A stretch of 64,000 nt of DNA, from NCBI GenBank assembly GCA_040391135.1, contig JBEBYL010000004.1, forward strand, positions 139,355 to 203,354, written 5' to 3'. Shown here in pieces: positions 15,063 to 23,422 of this stretch. Under the pieces are notes generated by a model that ran no database searches, had not been told where the DNA came from, and worked only from the letters and a program-made list of their open reading frames with translations. The DNA is from G025836975 sp040391135. GTDB lineage: Bacteria; Pseudomonadota; Gammaproteobacteria; Burkholderiales; Burkholderiaceae_B. Both the position numbers and the translations under genes were made by a program. Positions within the stretch are counted from its first letter, which is position 1. Every line of letters starts with the position of its first letter.

Positions 15063-16570
15063 GAATGGCCATCCTTGGTTTCCGGATCCCGTGGCGCGGG
15101 TGCCGCGGCCGCCGCACCGACCAAGGCCACCGGCGCAAGGCGGGCGGGCCGGAAGCGGCGCATGCGGGGATCGAATGCATCCTGGACCGCATCGGCGAAA
15201 ATATTGGCCGACAGCACCAGTGCCAGCAGGAAGACGAAAGCGCCCAGCAAATTCCACCAGATCATCGGATCGCGCGACATTTCCAGCCGCGCCGCATCGA
15301 TCATGGTGCCGAATGAAGGCGTGCTGGGATCCACCCCTATGCCCAGGTAGGACAGGACCGCCTCGTACAGAACCAGGCCGGAAAACTCCAGCACCATCGT
15401 TATCAGCACAATGTGCATGAGATTGGGCAGCAGATGGCGCCGCATGATGCGCCAATGGCCTATGCCGAAGGCTCTTGCGGCCTGCACGTACTCAAGCTCG
15501 CGCAGCTTCAGTGTTTCCGCGCGCAGCATGCGGCACAAGCCGGCCCATCCGGTCAGGCCCAATATCATGCACAGCAGGAACAAGCGCAGATCGGCGCGCG
15601 AGGCGACCGTGTCGAACATCCCGGGATTGTTGTCGATGTAGACCTGCATCATGAGCACGCAAGCCGCAATCAGAAGCACGCCGGGAATGGAGGTGAGCGT
15701 GGTGTAGACGTACTGGATGACATCGTCGACCCGGCCCTTGAAGTAGCCGGCCGCAATGCCGAAACCCAGCGCGGGCGGCAGCATGGCCAGCGTGGTCAGC
15801 GTACCAATGACCAGCGCGGTGCGTATGCTTTTCAGGCACTGCCACAATACATCGTTGCCGGTCCTGTCCGTGCCCAGCACGTGGTAGTCGGCGCCCAATG
15901 CCAGCGCGACGCAGGCCAGCAACAGGATTATGCTGGAAGTGACCCACATGGCCCGCCATGGCACGCCCGATTCGCCGCGCCACCAGGACGCCGCCGCGCG
16001 CGCGATGCCGCCCCGCCCGGCCAGGTGGCCCAGGGTCAGCAAGAACGCCGCCAATGCCGAGGCGGCCAGCCCCGCGGCAATGCCGCGCAGCAAACGGGCA
16101 ATAACGTCGTCCGCATGGCCGGCGGGGTCCTCCAGCAACAATCCCGCATGCTTCAGGCGGGGGAAATCGCGCACCGGGCGGCCATCGATGATCTCCGTTT
16201 CCTTGACGAACTGCCGTATCGCCAGGGGCGCGGAATAGGTTTTCTCGCGCTGCGTCAGTTGCGTCAGCGACAGCAGGTCGTCCAGCGCAGAGCGCAGCAC
16301 CGGCGAAAAGATCGCCTCCGGCTCTTGCGCCTGCGCGCCATTCACGTGCACGGGCGGCAAGAGGGGCCGATAGTGTATGGAATCCAGCACCCCTATCAGG
16401 GCGAAACCCGAAAGCACGACCGCGGCGCACATGGCCGAAGGCGTCCTGGCGACGCTGCCCCAGGCGGAACGCAGCGATGCGCTGCCCCGTATGCGCCAGC
16501 CATAGGCGAGCATGGCCGCCACCAGGAGGAAAATAAAGATGTCGGTCCACAGGAAGGTGAATTTGGGCAT
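15059..16570 (-). CDS. yejE: peptide ABC transporter permease (YejE type, enlarged)
   Basis: This inner-membrane permease has 503 residues, against about 340 for E. coli YejE. The C-terminal ~270 residues are the standard permease: HVLGTDRTGNDVLWQCLKS, several membrane helices, and the EAA loop EYVQAARAFGIGHWRIMRRH that contacts the ATPase. The extra ~160 residues are N-terminal. They comprise membrane segments near residues 8-24 and 45-62, a soluble stretch (about 65-155) rich in charged residues, and a further helix pair. The tail after the last helix is Ala/Pro rich. The gene begins five bases after the yejB-like stop. Confidence 0.9.
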   Translation of the reverse strand: MPKFTFLWTDIFIFLLVAAMLAYGWRIRGSASLRSAWGSVARTPSAMCAAVVLSGFALIGVLDSIHYRPLLPPVHVNGAQAQEPEAIFSPVLRSALDDLLSLTQLTQREKTYSAPLAIRQFVKETEIIDGRPVRDFPRLKHAGLLLEDPAGHADDVIARLLRGIAAGLAASALAAFLLTLGHLAGRGGIARAAASWWRGESGVPWRAMWVTSSIILLLACVALALGADYHVLGTDRTGNDVLWQCLKSIRTALVIGTLTTLAMLPPALGFGIAAGYFKGRVDDVIQYVYTTLTSIPGVLLIAACVLMMQVYIDNNPGMFDTVASRADLRLFLLCMILGLTGWAGLCRMLRAETLKLRELEYVQAARAFGIGHWRIMRRHLLPNLMHIVLITMVLEFSGLVLYEAVLSYLGIGVDPSTPSFGTMIDAARLEMSRDPMIWWNLLGAFVFLLALVLSANIFADAVQDAFDPRMRRFRPARLAPVALVGAAAAAPAPRDPETKDGHS

Positions 16571-16575
16571 GGCGG

Positions 16576-17553
16576 CTACTCGAAACGGACCCGCGGGTCG
16601 GCCAGCGTGTACGAGATGTCGGCCAGTATCAGGCCGACGATGTACAAGGCCGAACCCAGGAACACCATGGCCCTGACGACGGAGAAGTCCTGCGCATTGA
16701 TGGCGTCTATGGTGTAGCTGCCCAGCCCCGGGATCCCGAAAAACGATTCGGAAATAAGGCTGCCCATGAACAGCAGCGGAATGGCGGACACCGTGCCGGT
16801 CAGGATAGGCAGCATGGCGTTGCGCAGTATGTGCCTGAACAGTACCACCCTTTCAGACAGGCCCTTGGCGCGCGCGGTGCGGACATAATCCTTGCCGGCC
16901 TCTTCCAGGAACAGGGTGCGGTAGAAGCGCGCTTGCGAGCCCAGGCTGGAAATGATGCCGACCAGCACCGGCAGGACCAGGAAACGCAAGCTGCCCCAGC
17001 CGTCCACATAGCCGGAGTACGGCACCCAGCGCAGAATCTTGGCGAACATCCATTGGCCGGCGATGATGTAGAAAAGCCCCGAGATGGACAGCAGGACCAC
17101 GCAAAGGACCACCCCCGCGAAATCCAGCCGGCTGCCCTTGAAGAACACCAGCATCAAGGCAAAGGCAATGCATACGAACAGGCCCAGCGCAAACGTGGGC
17201 AGGGCCAGAGCCAGGCTGGGGCCCATACGTTCACCGATCTCATGTCCGATGTCGCGCCCCTCGTCTGAAAAGCCGAAATCGAAACGCAGCAGGGGCACGG
17301 AACGCGCGGCGAATATCGTATCCGTCCATTGTTCCGCCCCCTGGGCTTCAGCGTTGAAAAACAACGGCTTGTCGTAGCCGCGTTCGGCTTTCCAGCGTTC
17401 GATGGCGCCCTGGCTGATGCGCTGGCCGCCTATGGCAAGGCGCGCCATGTCGTCGGGCGTATTCACGGCGAAGAAAAGCACGAAGGTAAGCAGGTTCACG
17501 CCGATCAGGATGAAAATGCCGTACATCAACCGGCGAGCAATATATCGGATCAT
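16576..17553 (-). CDS. yejB: peptide ABC transporter permease (YejB type)
   Basis: This 325-residue inner-membrane permease starts MIRYIARRLMYGIFILIGVN, the usual N-terminal helix of DppB/YejB permeases. It carries the EAA loop DYVRTARAKGLSERVVLFRH before the last helices and ends with the LADPRVRFE tail typical of the family. The start at 17553 overlaps the stop of the substrate-binding gene (ATGA); the longer open frame upstream lies inside that gene. Operon order is binding protein, YejB, YejE, YejF, as in E. coli yejABEF. Confidence 0.93.
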   Translation of the reverse strand: MIRYIARRLMYGIFILIGVNLLTFVLFFAVNTPDDMARLAIGGQRISQGAIERWKAERGYDKPLFFNAEAQGAEQWTDTIFAARSVPLLRFDFGFSDEGRDIGHEIGERMGPSLALALPTFALGLFVCIAFALMLVFFKGSRLDFAGVVLCVVLLSISGLFYIIAGQWMFAKILRWVPYSGYVDGWGSLRFLVLPVLVGIISSLGSQARFYRTLFLEEAGKDYVRTARAKGLSERVVLFRHILRNAMLPILTGTVSAIPLLFMGSLISESFFGIPGLGSYTIDAINAQDFSVVRAMVFLGSALYIVGLILADISYTLADPRVRFE

Positions 17554-19820
17554 GGCCGCTCCGCAAAATCGGCATCCGCCAAGGCGGGCGCCTTGTCGCG
17601 GCGGCGCGCCACCTGCCAGGCCATCACGCCGCCCGCCGCCAGCAAGGCGGCCAGCAGCCACAAAGGCCACCATAAAGGCGCATTCCATTCTTTTATCTTT
17701 TGTGCGCGCATGACCGGGTCGATACGGTAATACTGCAAGGTATTGCGCACCATCTGCGTGGGCTTGGCGTTGCCCACCCAGGCCTGATAGGCGCCGCCCG
17801 ACTTGGGAAAATAGCCGAACATCCAGGGCGCATCGGCCTGGACGATGGCCACCATCTTGTGCACCAGCTTTTCCTTCTCGGGACCGTCATCCAGGAAACG
17901 CATCTGTTCGAAAAGGCGGTCGAATTCCGGGTTCCGGTAGTTCGAGGCGTTCTCGCCCCCTTTGGCGGCCTTGGAATTCGGCCCGTACAGCAGGAACAGG
18001 AAATTCTCGGCATCCGGATAGTCGGCCACCCAGCCCCACATATACATCTGCGCGCTGCCATTACGCATCTTGTCCTGGAAACGGTTGTAATCGGTGGCGC
18101 GCACTTCCAACTGCACATTCAGGGCCGCCAACTGCCGGCGCATCCAGTCCAGCATCGCACTGGAGCCCATGCCGCCGGCCGAGTCGAAATACAGGATCAG
18201 GGGCTTGCCTGTTTGCGCGCTGCGTCCGTCCGGATAGCCGGCCTCGCTGAGCAATCGCTTGGCGTCCTCCAGCGGCCTTCGGACCGCCCGGCCGTTTTCC
18301 AGCGTATAGACCTGGCGGTTCAAGCCCTCGGGCAGATCCTGATAGCCCAATACGCCCGGAGGTACCGGTCCATAAGCCACCTGCGCCTCGTCGTTCTGGA
18401 AAATGGACACAAACTGCTCCCAGTCGAAGGCAATGCTGATCGCCTGCCTGAGCTTGCGGTTCTTTTCCTGTTGCTCGGGTGTATCGCCCTGCCCCAGAAT
18501 GGGATCCAGCCAATTGAAGCCCAGATAGTAAAGCTGCGCCTCGGTGGAGCTGCGCAGTTGCAAGCCGTGCTCCTGGTACAGCGATGCCTTGTCCCGGGAG
18601 TCGCCGGCCGCGACCCGCATGGCCACGCCATAGTCGCCCCGGTCGACCTGCGGTATATCGTAATAGCCCTGAAGAAACTTGCCCATGAGCGGCACGCTTT
18701 CCTTTTCCAGCGAAAAAACGATGCGGTCGATGAAGGGCGTGAGCTTGCCGCAATCGTCCAGCAGGCCTTCCCTCTGATCGCCGGGCTCGCCGCGGCAGGG
18801 ATAGGGCTCGCCCCGGAAGTTCGGATTGCGCTGCAGGACGTGGCGGCGGTTGGCAATGGACTCCACCAGCATGTAGGGGCCGGTGCCCACGGGCCAGGTA
18901 TTCAAGGACAGATTGTGCTCGGCCATGCCGGGCTGATGGTAAAAGCGGTCCGCCTCCCAGGGTATGGGCGCGGTGAATGTCATGGCCAGCCAATACTTGA
19001 ATTGGGGATACTTGCCGATGACCTTGATGCGCAAGGTGTGATCGTCGACCGCCTGCACGCCCTCGAAACCCGTTTCGCGCAAATCCAGCCAGGCATGCGC
19101 GCGATCCGGGTCGGCTTGCGCGCGCAGCGCCTGGTCCGTTTGCTTCAGCCGATCGCCGTAATCGCGCATGCCGACGATGTGCTCGGCCATCACGCCATAA
19201 ATGGGCGAAACGACACGCGGGCTGGCCAATCGCCTGAACGCATACACATAATCATCGGCAAGCAGTTCGCGTGTTCCGGTCCTCTCGAAATCGTCCATGC
19301 CGAATTTGTTCTCGAGCTGGCTGGGCGCGATGGGCCAATAGGCGTAGCCGCCCGACGGATTACGGGCGAAAGCGGGATGCGGCTGGAACAGGATGCCCGG
19401 CTTGATACGGATATCGTAGACACTGACGGCCACGTCCTGGCCGGGCGCATCGGCCGGCAGGGCTTGGCCATCCTTGTCGTAATAGGCGGGCGGATCGATG
19501 GACGCCGCGGCCCGAGGCACCAGCACATACGGCCGCGCCAGGTAATCGTAGCCGTACAGCGGCTCATAGATCGAATAGGTGAACGGGGTCTCGTCGGTGG
19601 AGTATGAGCTGGCCGGATCCAGGTATTTGGGCGAACGCTGGGTAAACGCCGTATACAGCACGTTGGCCTGCTCCTGCCCAACGGCATAAGGACTGTTTAC
19701 AGGCTGTGGCGAACAACCCGCCAGCAGGCCTGCCGCCACAGTCAGCAAAATAGGCGCCAGGCCGCGCAGCCAGGTTCCCGCGCCTAGCACCGCTGTTTCT
19801 GCCAGCATTGATAGCGCCAT
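17550..19820 (-). CDS. yejA: peptide ABC transporter substrate-binding lipoprotein (YejA-like) with a C-terminal membrane segment
   Basis: This family-5 extracellular solute-binding protein has about 756 residues, longer than E. coli YejA (about 600). The N-terminus has a signal sequence ending in the lipobox LLAGC (Cys at about residue 36), so it should be lipid-anchored. The body includes SBP_bac_5 features such as KYLDPASSYSTDETPFTYSIYEPL written in shorter units (YEPLYGYDYL, LNTWPVGTGPYMLVES). Unusually, a second hydrophobic helix lies near the C-terminus (about 716-737), followed by RRRDK. The start is uncertain: ATG 19820 is used, TTG 19826 and ATG 19808 also fit. All overlap the upstream nuclease-like gene. 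Confidence 0.85.
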   Translation of the reverse strand: MALSMLAETAVLGAGTWLRGLAPILLTVAAGLLAGCSPQPVNSPYAVGQEQANVLYTAFTQRSPKYLDPASSYSTDETPFTYSIYEPLYGYDYLARPYVLVPRAAASIDPPAYYDKDGQALPADAPGQDVAVSVYDIRIKPGILFQPHPAFARNPSGGYAYWPIAPSQLENKFGMDDFERTGTRELLADDYVYAFRRLASPRVVSPIYGVMAEHIVGMRDYGDRLKQTDQALRAQADPDRAHAWLDLRETGFEGVQAVDDHTLRIKVIGKYPQFKYWLAMTFTAPIPWEADRFYHQPGMAEHNLSLNTWPVGTGPYMLVESIANRRHVLQRNPNFRGEPYPCRGEPGDQREGLLDDCGKLTPFIDRIVFSLEKESVPLMGKFLQGYYDIPQVDRGDYGVAMRVAAGDSRDKASLYQEHGLQLRSSTEAQLYYLGFNWLDPILGQGDTPEQQEKNRKLRQAISIAFDWEQFVSIFQNDEAQVAYGPVPPGVLGYQDLPEGLNRQVYTLENGRAVRRPLEDAKRLLSEAGYPDGRSAQTGKPLILYFDSAGGMGSSAMLDWMRRQLAALNVQLEVRATDYNRFQDKMRNGSAQMYMWGWVADYPDAENFLFLLYGPNSKAAKGGENASNYRNPEFDRLFEQMRFLDDGPEKEKLVHKMVAIVQADAPWMFGYFPKSGGAYQAWVGNAKPTQMVRNTLQYYRIDPVMRAQKIKEWNAPLWWPLWLLAALLAAGGVMAWQVARRRDKAPALADADFAERP

Positions 19821-20425
19821 ATCCAAGGCGGAATCGGATCAGGCTGTTGCCAGATGCCCTGGTGCCGGCGCCTGGCCTGCTGTTCCATTTCGGGCAGCGC
19901 GCCGTCGCGCATGAATTTTCCGCGCCCTTCCATATTGGCCCAAGCCATGCCGCTTTGGACCTGTTTCCGATTGGCCGTTGTTTCGCCTTCCAGCGGCACA
20001 TCGCAGATATTCCGCTCGTAGCGATCGCGTTCAAAACATAAAACGGTCAGGGTCTTGCCGCCGATCAAGGCGGCCAGCGCTTCTTTGGATGCTTGCGCAT
20101 AAGCCTGGCCGGGCCGTTCGCGGTCCTTGCTTACTTCGGGCGCATCGATGCTGGCCAGCCGCACGCGCTGCTGCGTGCCTTGTACCAACAGATTGAACGT
20201 ATCGCCGTCGGCAATGCGGACCACGCGCCCGGTCAACTCGTAGCTGCCTGGTTCGGCCAAGGCGCCCGGCGGCGTGGAGCGGGCTTGGGCCGCGGGCTTG
20301 CGGAAATCCATGACGCCGGCCATCGCCAGGACCAAAGCCACGACCAGCGTCAGCACCCTGGTCCAGCGCTTGGCCATCAGGGCGGCGGTCAGCCTGCGCA
20401 GCACTATATTGATCACACTGTTCAC
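19784..20425 (-). CDS. thermonuclease-like (SNase domain) protein with N-terminal membrane anchor
   Basis: This 213-residue protein has a hydrophobic segment at about residues 23-40 (signal anchor or signal peptide) and then a staphylococcal-nuclease fold. The catalytic-region motif reads VRIADGDTFNLL and VRLASIDAPEV, and a later DRYERNICDV supplies the second arginine. Family members cut DNA or RNA outside the cytoplasm, but activity here is unproven. The GTG start at 20425 is supported by GAGGA six bases upstream and by a promoter at 20485-20512. Its 3' end overlaps the 5' end of the yejA-like gene by 37 bases, so it probably heads that operon. Confidence 0.85.
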   Translation of the reverse strand: MNSVINIVLRRLTAALMAKRWTRVLTLVVALVLAMAGVMDFRKPAAQARSTPPGALAEPGSYELTGRVVRIADGDTFNLLVQGTQQRVRLASIDAPEVSKDRERPGQAYAQASKEALAALIGGKTLTVLCFERDRYERNICDVPLEGETTANRKQVQSGMAWANMEGRGKFMRDGALPEMEQQARRRHQGIWQQPDPIPPWIWRYQCWQKQRC

Positions 20426-20484
20426 TCATTCCTCGTATCGATGCAAGCCCATGCGCGCAAGCTGCAAGCCGGCCTGGCCGGTCG

Positions 20485-20512
20485 ATTATAGGGGTTGGAA
20501 GCGCCCTGTAAC
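20485..20512 (-). promoter_or_regulatory. promoter of the nuclease-yejABEF operon
   Basis: On the minus strand GTTACA (20512-20507, four of six) is followed after 16 bases by a perfect TATAAT (20490-20485). The transcript would start near 20478, about 53 bases before the GTG start at 20425. Confidence 0.6.
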
Positions 20513-20601
20513 AGCGGGTTGACCCGGTATGCGGCCATCCCCCGCGGCGAAAGCCAGACTCAGCCCACGCCGGCGTCGGATCTTGCGCCAGCAGGCCGTG
20601 A

Positions 20602-22242
20602 TCAAACCGGCCAGGCGCGCTCCAGCACACTGGTCAGAGCCAAGGGCGAGGTAGCCAGTCCGTAGACCCGGCCTCCCGGGCCCGCATAGCGGCTTTGCAC
20701 AAAGGAATCGGCCACTGCCTGGGGCGCATGGCGGCGCAGCAGGCCGGCCTGGACCAGCAGTACCAATTCCTGCGCAATATAACGCGCCGCCGCCTCCAGA
20801 TCGGGGCCGCTCGCCGCCAACAAGGTGCGCAGATGCCGCAAGCGCTCCGTCAGGAGGGGCTCATCGGCGCTGTCATGTTCCAGGGACTCGAACAGGGCCT
20901 GTGCAAGCTCGGGATGCCGCTTCAGTCCCCGCAGCACATCCAGGCACATGACGTTGCCCGACCCTTCCCAGATGGAGTTGACCGGCGCCTCGCGATACAG
21001 CCTTGCCATGGGACCGTCCTCGATATAACCATTGCCGCCCCATACCTCCATGCATTCCGCCGCCGCCTCCATCGTTCGCTTGCACACCCAGAACTTCGCC
21101 GCCGGAGTGAGAATGCGTCGATAGGCCTGGTCCAGCATATCGCCGGGCGGATCAAAGGCGCGGGCAAGGCGCAGGGCCAGGGCGGTGGCCGCCTCGCTTT
21201 CCAGGGCCAGGTCCATCAACACGCTTTGCATGAGCGGCTGGCGTATCAGCGGATGGCCGAATGCAAGCCGATGGCGCGCATGGTGCAAGGCCTGCACGAC
21301 AGCTTGCCGGAGCAGCGCCGTGCTTCCCAATACGCAATCGAGCCGCGTATACGACGCCATCTCGACCAGGATGGGAATGCCGCGCTCCTCTTCGCCGACC
21401 AGCACGCCCGTGGCGTCAAGGAACTCGACCTCGGCGCTGGCATTCGATGCATTGCCCAGCTTGTTCTTCAGCCGCTGGATATGCACCGGGTTCTTGCTGC
21501 CGTCGTCCAGCCAGCGCGGCACATAAAAACAGGAATAGGCTTCGCCGTGCCGGGCCAGCACCATATGCGCATCGGACATGGGAGACGAGAAAAACCATTT
21601 ATGTCCGGTCAGGCGATAAGGCTGCCCGCGTCCAGGCTGCCCCAGGGGTTCGGCCCGCGTGGTGATGCCGCGCAAATCGGAGCCGCCCTGCTTTTCGGTC
21701 ATGCCCATGCCCACCATCATGGACGTCTTAAGCGACAGCGGCGCGTCATGCTCGTCATACTGCAAGGAATACAGGCGGGTGGAAACCGAGTCGAACCAGT
21801 CTTCTTTTTGCAGCAGGGGTATCGCCGCCGAAGTCATGGTGATGGGGCACAGCGAACCCGCCTCGACCTGCCCGTGCATCAGGTAGGCCGCCGCCCGGGC
21901 CACCTGTGCGCCGGATCCGGGCGACGACCAGGCCCCGCTGTGCATGCCCTGCAGAAACGCCAGGCGCACGAACTGGTGCCAGGCGCGATGGAAACGGACC
22001 TGGTCCACGCGATGGCCCTGCCGGTCATGCGTCTGCAGCTCGGGCTTGTACCGGTTGGCATCGTGCGCCAGCGCAAAGCTCGTCTTCAGGCCCAGGCGCT
22101 CCCCGTAGTGCAGGAGCGATTCCCGATGCGCCTGGGCTCCTTCGCGGAAGACGCCCTCTTGCAGCGCCGTGTCGCTGGCATACAGGTTGTAGTCGCCCAG
22201 ATCGGGAACCTGGTTGGTCACTTCATGCGTAACCCAGCTCAT
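20602..22242 (-). CDS. aidB: AidB-like acyl-CoA dehydrogenase
   Basis: This 546-residue flavoprotein belongs to the AidB branch of acyl-CoA dehydrogenases, linked in E. coli to protection against DNA alkylation. The N-terminus THEVTNQVPDLGDYNLYASD is characteristic of AidB. FAD-binding stretches are MGMTEKQGGSDLRG and TGHKWFFSSPMSDAH, and the C-terminal EGSGNVMCLDVLRGL is also typical. It lies 30 bases after corA on the same strand, so co-transcription is possible, but no functional link is obvious. Whether it acts on DNA, on acyl-CoA or otherwise cannot be told from sequence. Confidence 0.9.
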   Translation of the reverse strand: MSWVTHEVTNQVPDLGDYNLYASDTALQEGVFREGAQAHRESLLHYGERLGLKTSFALAHDANRYKPELQTHDRQGHRVDQVRFHRAWHQFVRLAFLQGMHSGAWSSPGSGAQVARAAAYLMHGQVEAGSLCPITMTSAAIPLLQKEDWFDSVSTRLYSLQYDEHDAPLSLKTSMMVGMGMTEKQGGSDLRGITTRAEPLGQPGRGQPYRLTGHKWFFSSPMSDAHMVLARHGEAYSCFYVPRWLDDGSKNPVHIQRLKNKLGNASNASAEVEFLDATGVLVGEEERGIPILVEMASYTRLDCVLGSTALLRQAVVQALHHARHRLAFGHPLIRQPLMQSVLMDLALESEAATALALRLARAFDPPGDMLDQAYRRILTPAAKFWVCKRTMEAAAECMEVWGGNGYIEDGPMARLYREAPVNSIWEGSGNVMCLDVLRGLKRHPELAQALFESLEHDSADEPLLTERLRHLRTLLAASGPDLEAAARYIAQELVLLVQAGLLRRHAPQAVADSFVQSRYAGPGGRVYGLATSPLALTSVLERAWPV

Positions 22243-22272
22243 GATGCACCTCGCTTTCCGCCTTCCGGCGGC

Positions 22273-23277
22273 CTATAGCCACTTGGACTTCTTGAACTTC
22301 CAGTACAGCACGCCGCATACCGCGAAGGTCAGCCCCATGACCATGGGGTAGCCGTAGGCCCAGTCCAATTCGGGCATGTCCTTGAAGTTCATGCCGTATA
22401 TACCCGCGACGGCGGTGGGAACCGCCAGGATGGCCGCCCATGCGGCCAGCTTGCGGGTGGTGTCGGTCTGCTGCGACTGGCCTATCATCAAGCTGGCTTC
22501 AAAGGCGAAGGCCAATGCCTCGCGCAGGCTGTTGATGAATTCGTTGGCCCGCAATACGCGGTCGGCCACTTCGCCGAAATAACCCCGGCTATCGGCATCG
22601 ATGTGGCGCATCTCCACCCGCGACAGCCGGCGGCAGATCTCAGCCATGGGCGCGATGGCCGTATGAATGCGCAGCAGGTCGCGGCGCTGGCGGTACAGGC
22701 GCCGAATATCGCTTTCGCGAAAACCGCGCAGCAAAAACTGCTGCTCGACGCCCTCCACCGTGGCTTCCAGCTTGGAGAGCGCCGCCACATAGCGATCGAC
22801 CAGCAGGTCCAGCAGCGCCGAGGCTACATAGTCGCTGCCTCGGCCCAAAAACTCGGGCGAATTTTCCAGCAGTTCGCGCAGTTCGTGATGGGTGGCCGTC
22901 GCGCCGCGCCGTATGGTCAGCAAATACCCCTTGCCGATCAGGATCTGCGTATCGCCGAAGCTGGGCCTAACGTTCTCGACTTCCACCGTAATGGCCACGA
23001 TCAGCGTCAGCTCTTCGTATTCGACCACCTTGGGTCGGCGATGCGGCGAAATGATTTCCTCCACCGCCTTGCGCGAGAAGCCCATGCGACCGCCTATCTG
23101 TTCCAGCAAGGCGGGCTCGGGATCCTTCAAGCCCACCCAGAGCAAACCGCCGGATGTATCCAGGCTTGCATCCACCCGGTCCAGCGGCACCTTTTCGGGC
23201 GCGCAGCCGGGGCGGTACAGTACGGATGCAATTACCGCCTTGTCGGCGGACTCAAAAACCGTCCTATCGCCGGCCAT
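22273..23277 (-). CDS. corA: CorA-family magnesium/cobalt transporter
   Basis: This inner-membrane divalent cation channel of about 334 residues has a large cytoplasmic alpha/beta and helical N-terminal domain. Two membrane helices lie at the extreme C-terminus, with the signature YGMNF at the end of the first and an acidic PELDW loop after it; the C-terminus is KFKKSKWL. The start at 23277 is preferred because GGG lies nine bases upstream. An in-frame ATG at 23286 would add three residues but has a GGG only one base before it. The gene is divergent from an acyl-CoA dehydrogenase across about 145 bases. Confidence 0.93.
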   Translation of the reverse strand: MAGDRTVFESADKAVIASVLYRPGCAPEKVPLDRVDASLDTSGGLLWVGLKDPEPALLEQIGGRMGFSRKAVEEIISPHRRPKVVEYEELTLIVAITVEVENVRPSFGDTQILIGKGYLLTIRRGATATHHELRELLENSPEFLGRGSDYVASALLDLLVDRYVAALSKLEATVEGVEQQFLLRGFRESDIRRLYRQRRDLLRIHTAIAPMAEICRRLSRVEMRHIDADSRGYFGEVADRVLRANEFINSLREALAFAFEASLMIGQSQQTDTTRKLAAWAAILAVPTAVAGIYGMNFKDMPELDWAYGYPMVMGLTFAVCGVLYWKFKKSKWL

Positions 23278-23422
23278 ATGTTTCATCCCTGTTCTCGAGC
23301 ATGCCTGAACCCATGCAAAACACGTGAAATCATCATAGCACCATGCCGCCGGCGGCTGGCGCGGGCTGTTAAAGTACGGCTTTGAACATCCTGATATTTC
23401 ATACGCAGCGAAAGAGCCAGCC

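Noticed and set aside
17700..19607. Open frame of 635 codons on the plus strand opposite the yejA-like gene
   Set aside because: The minus-strand product has a clear signal sequence and binding-protein motifs; the plus-strand product looks like shadow sequence rich in Ala, Gly, His and Leu.
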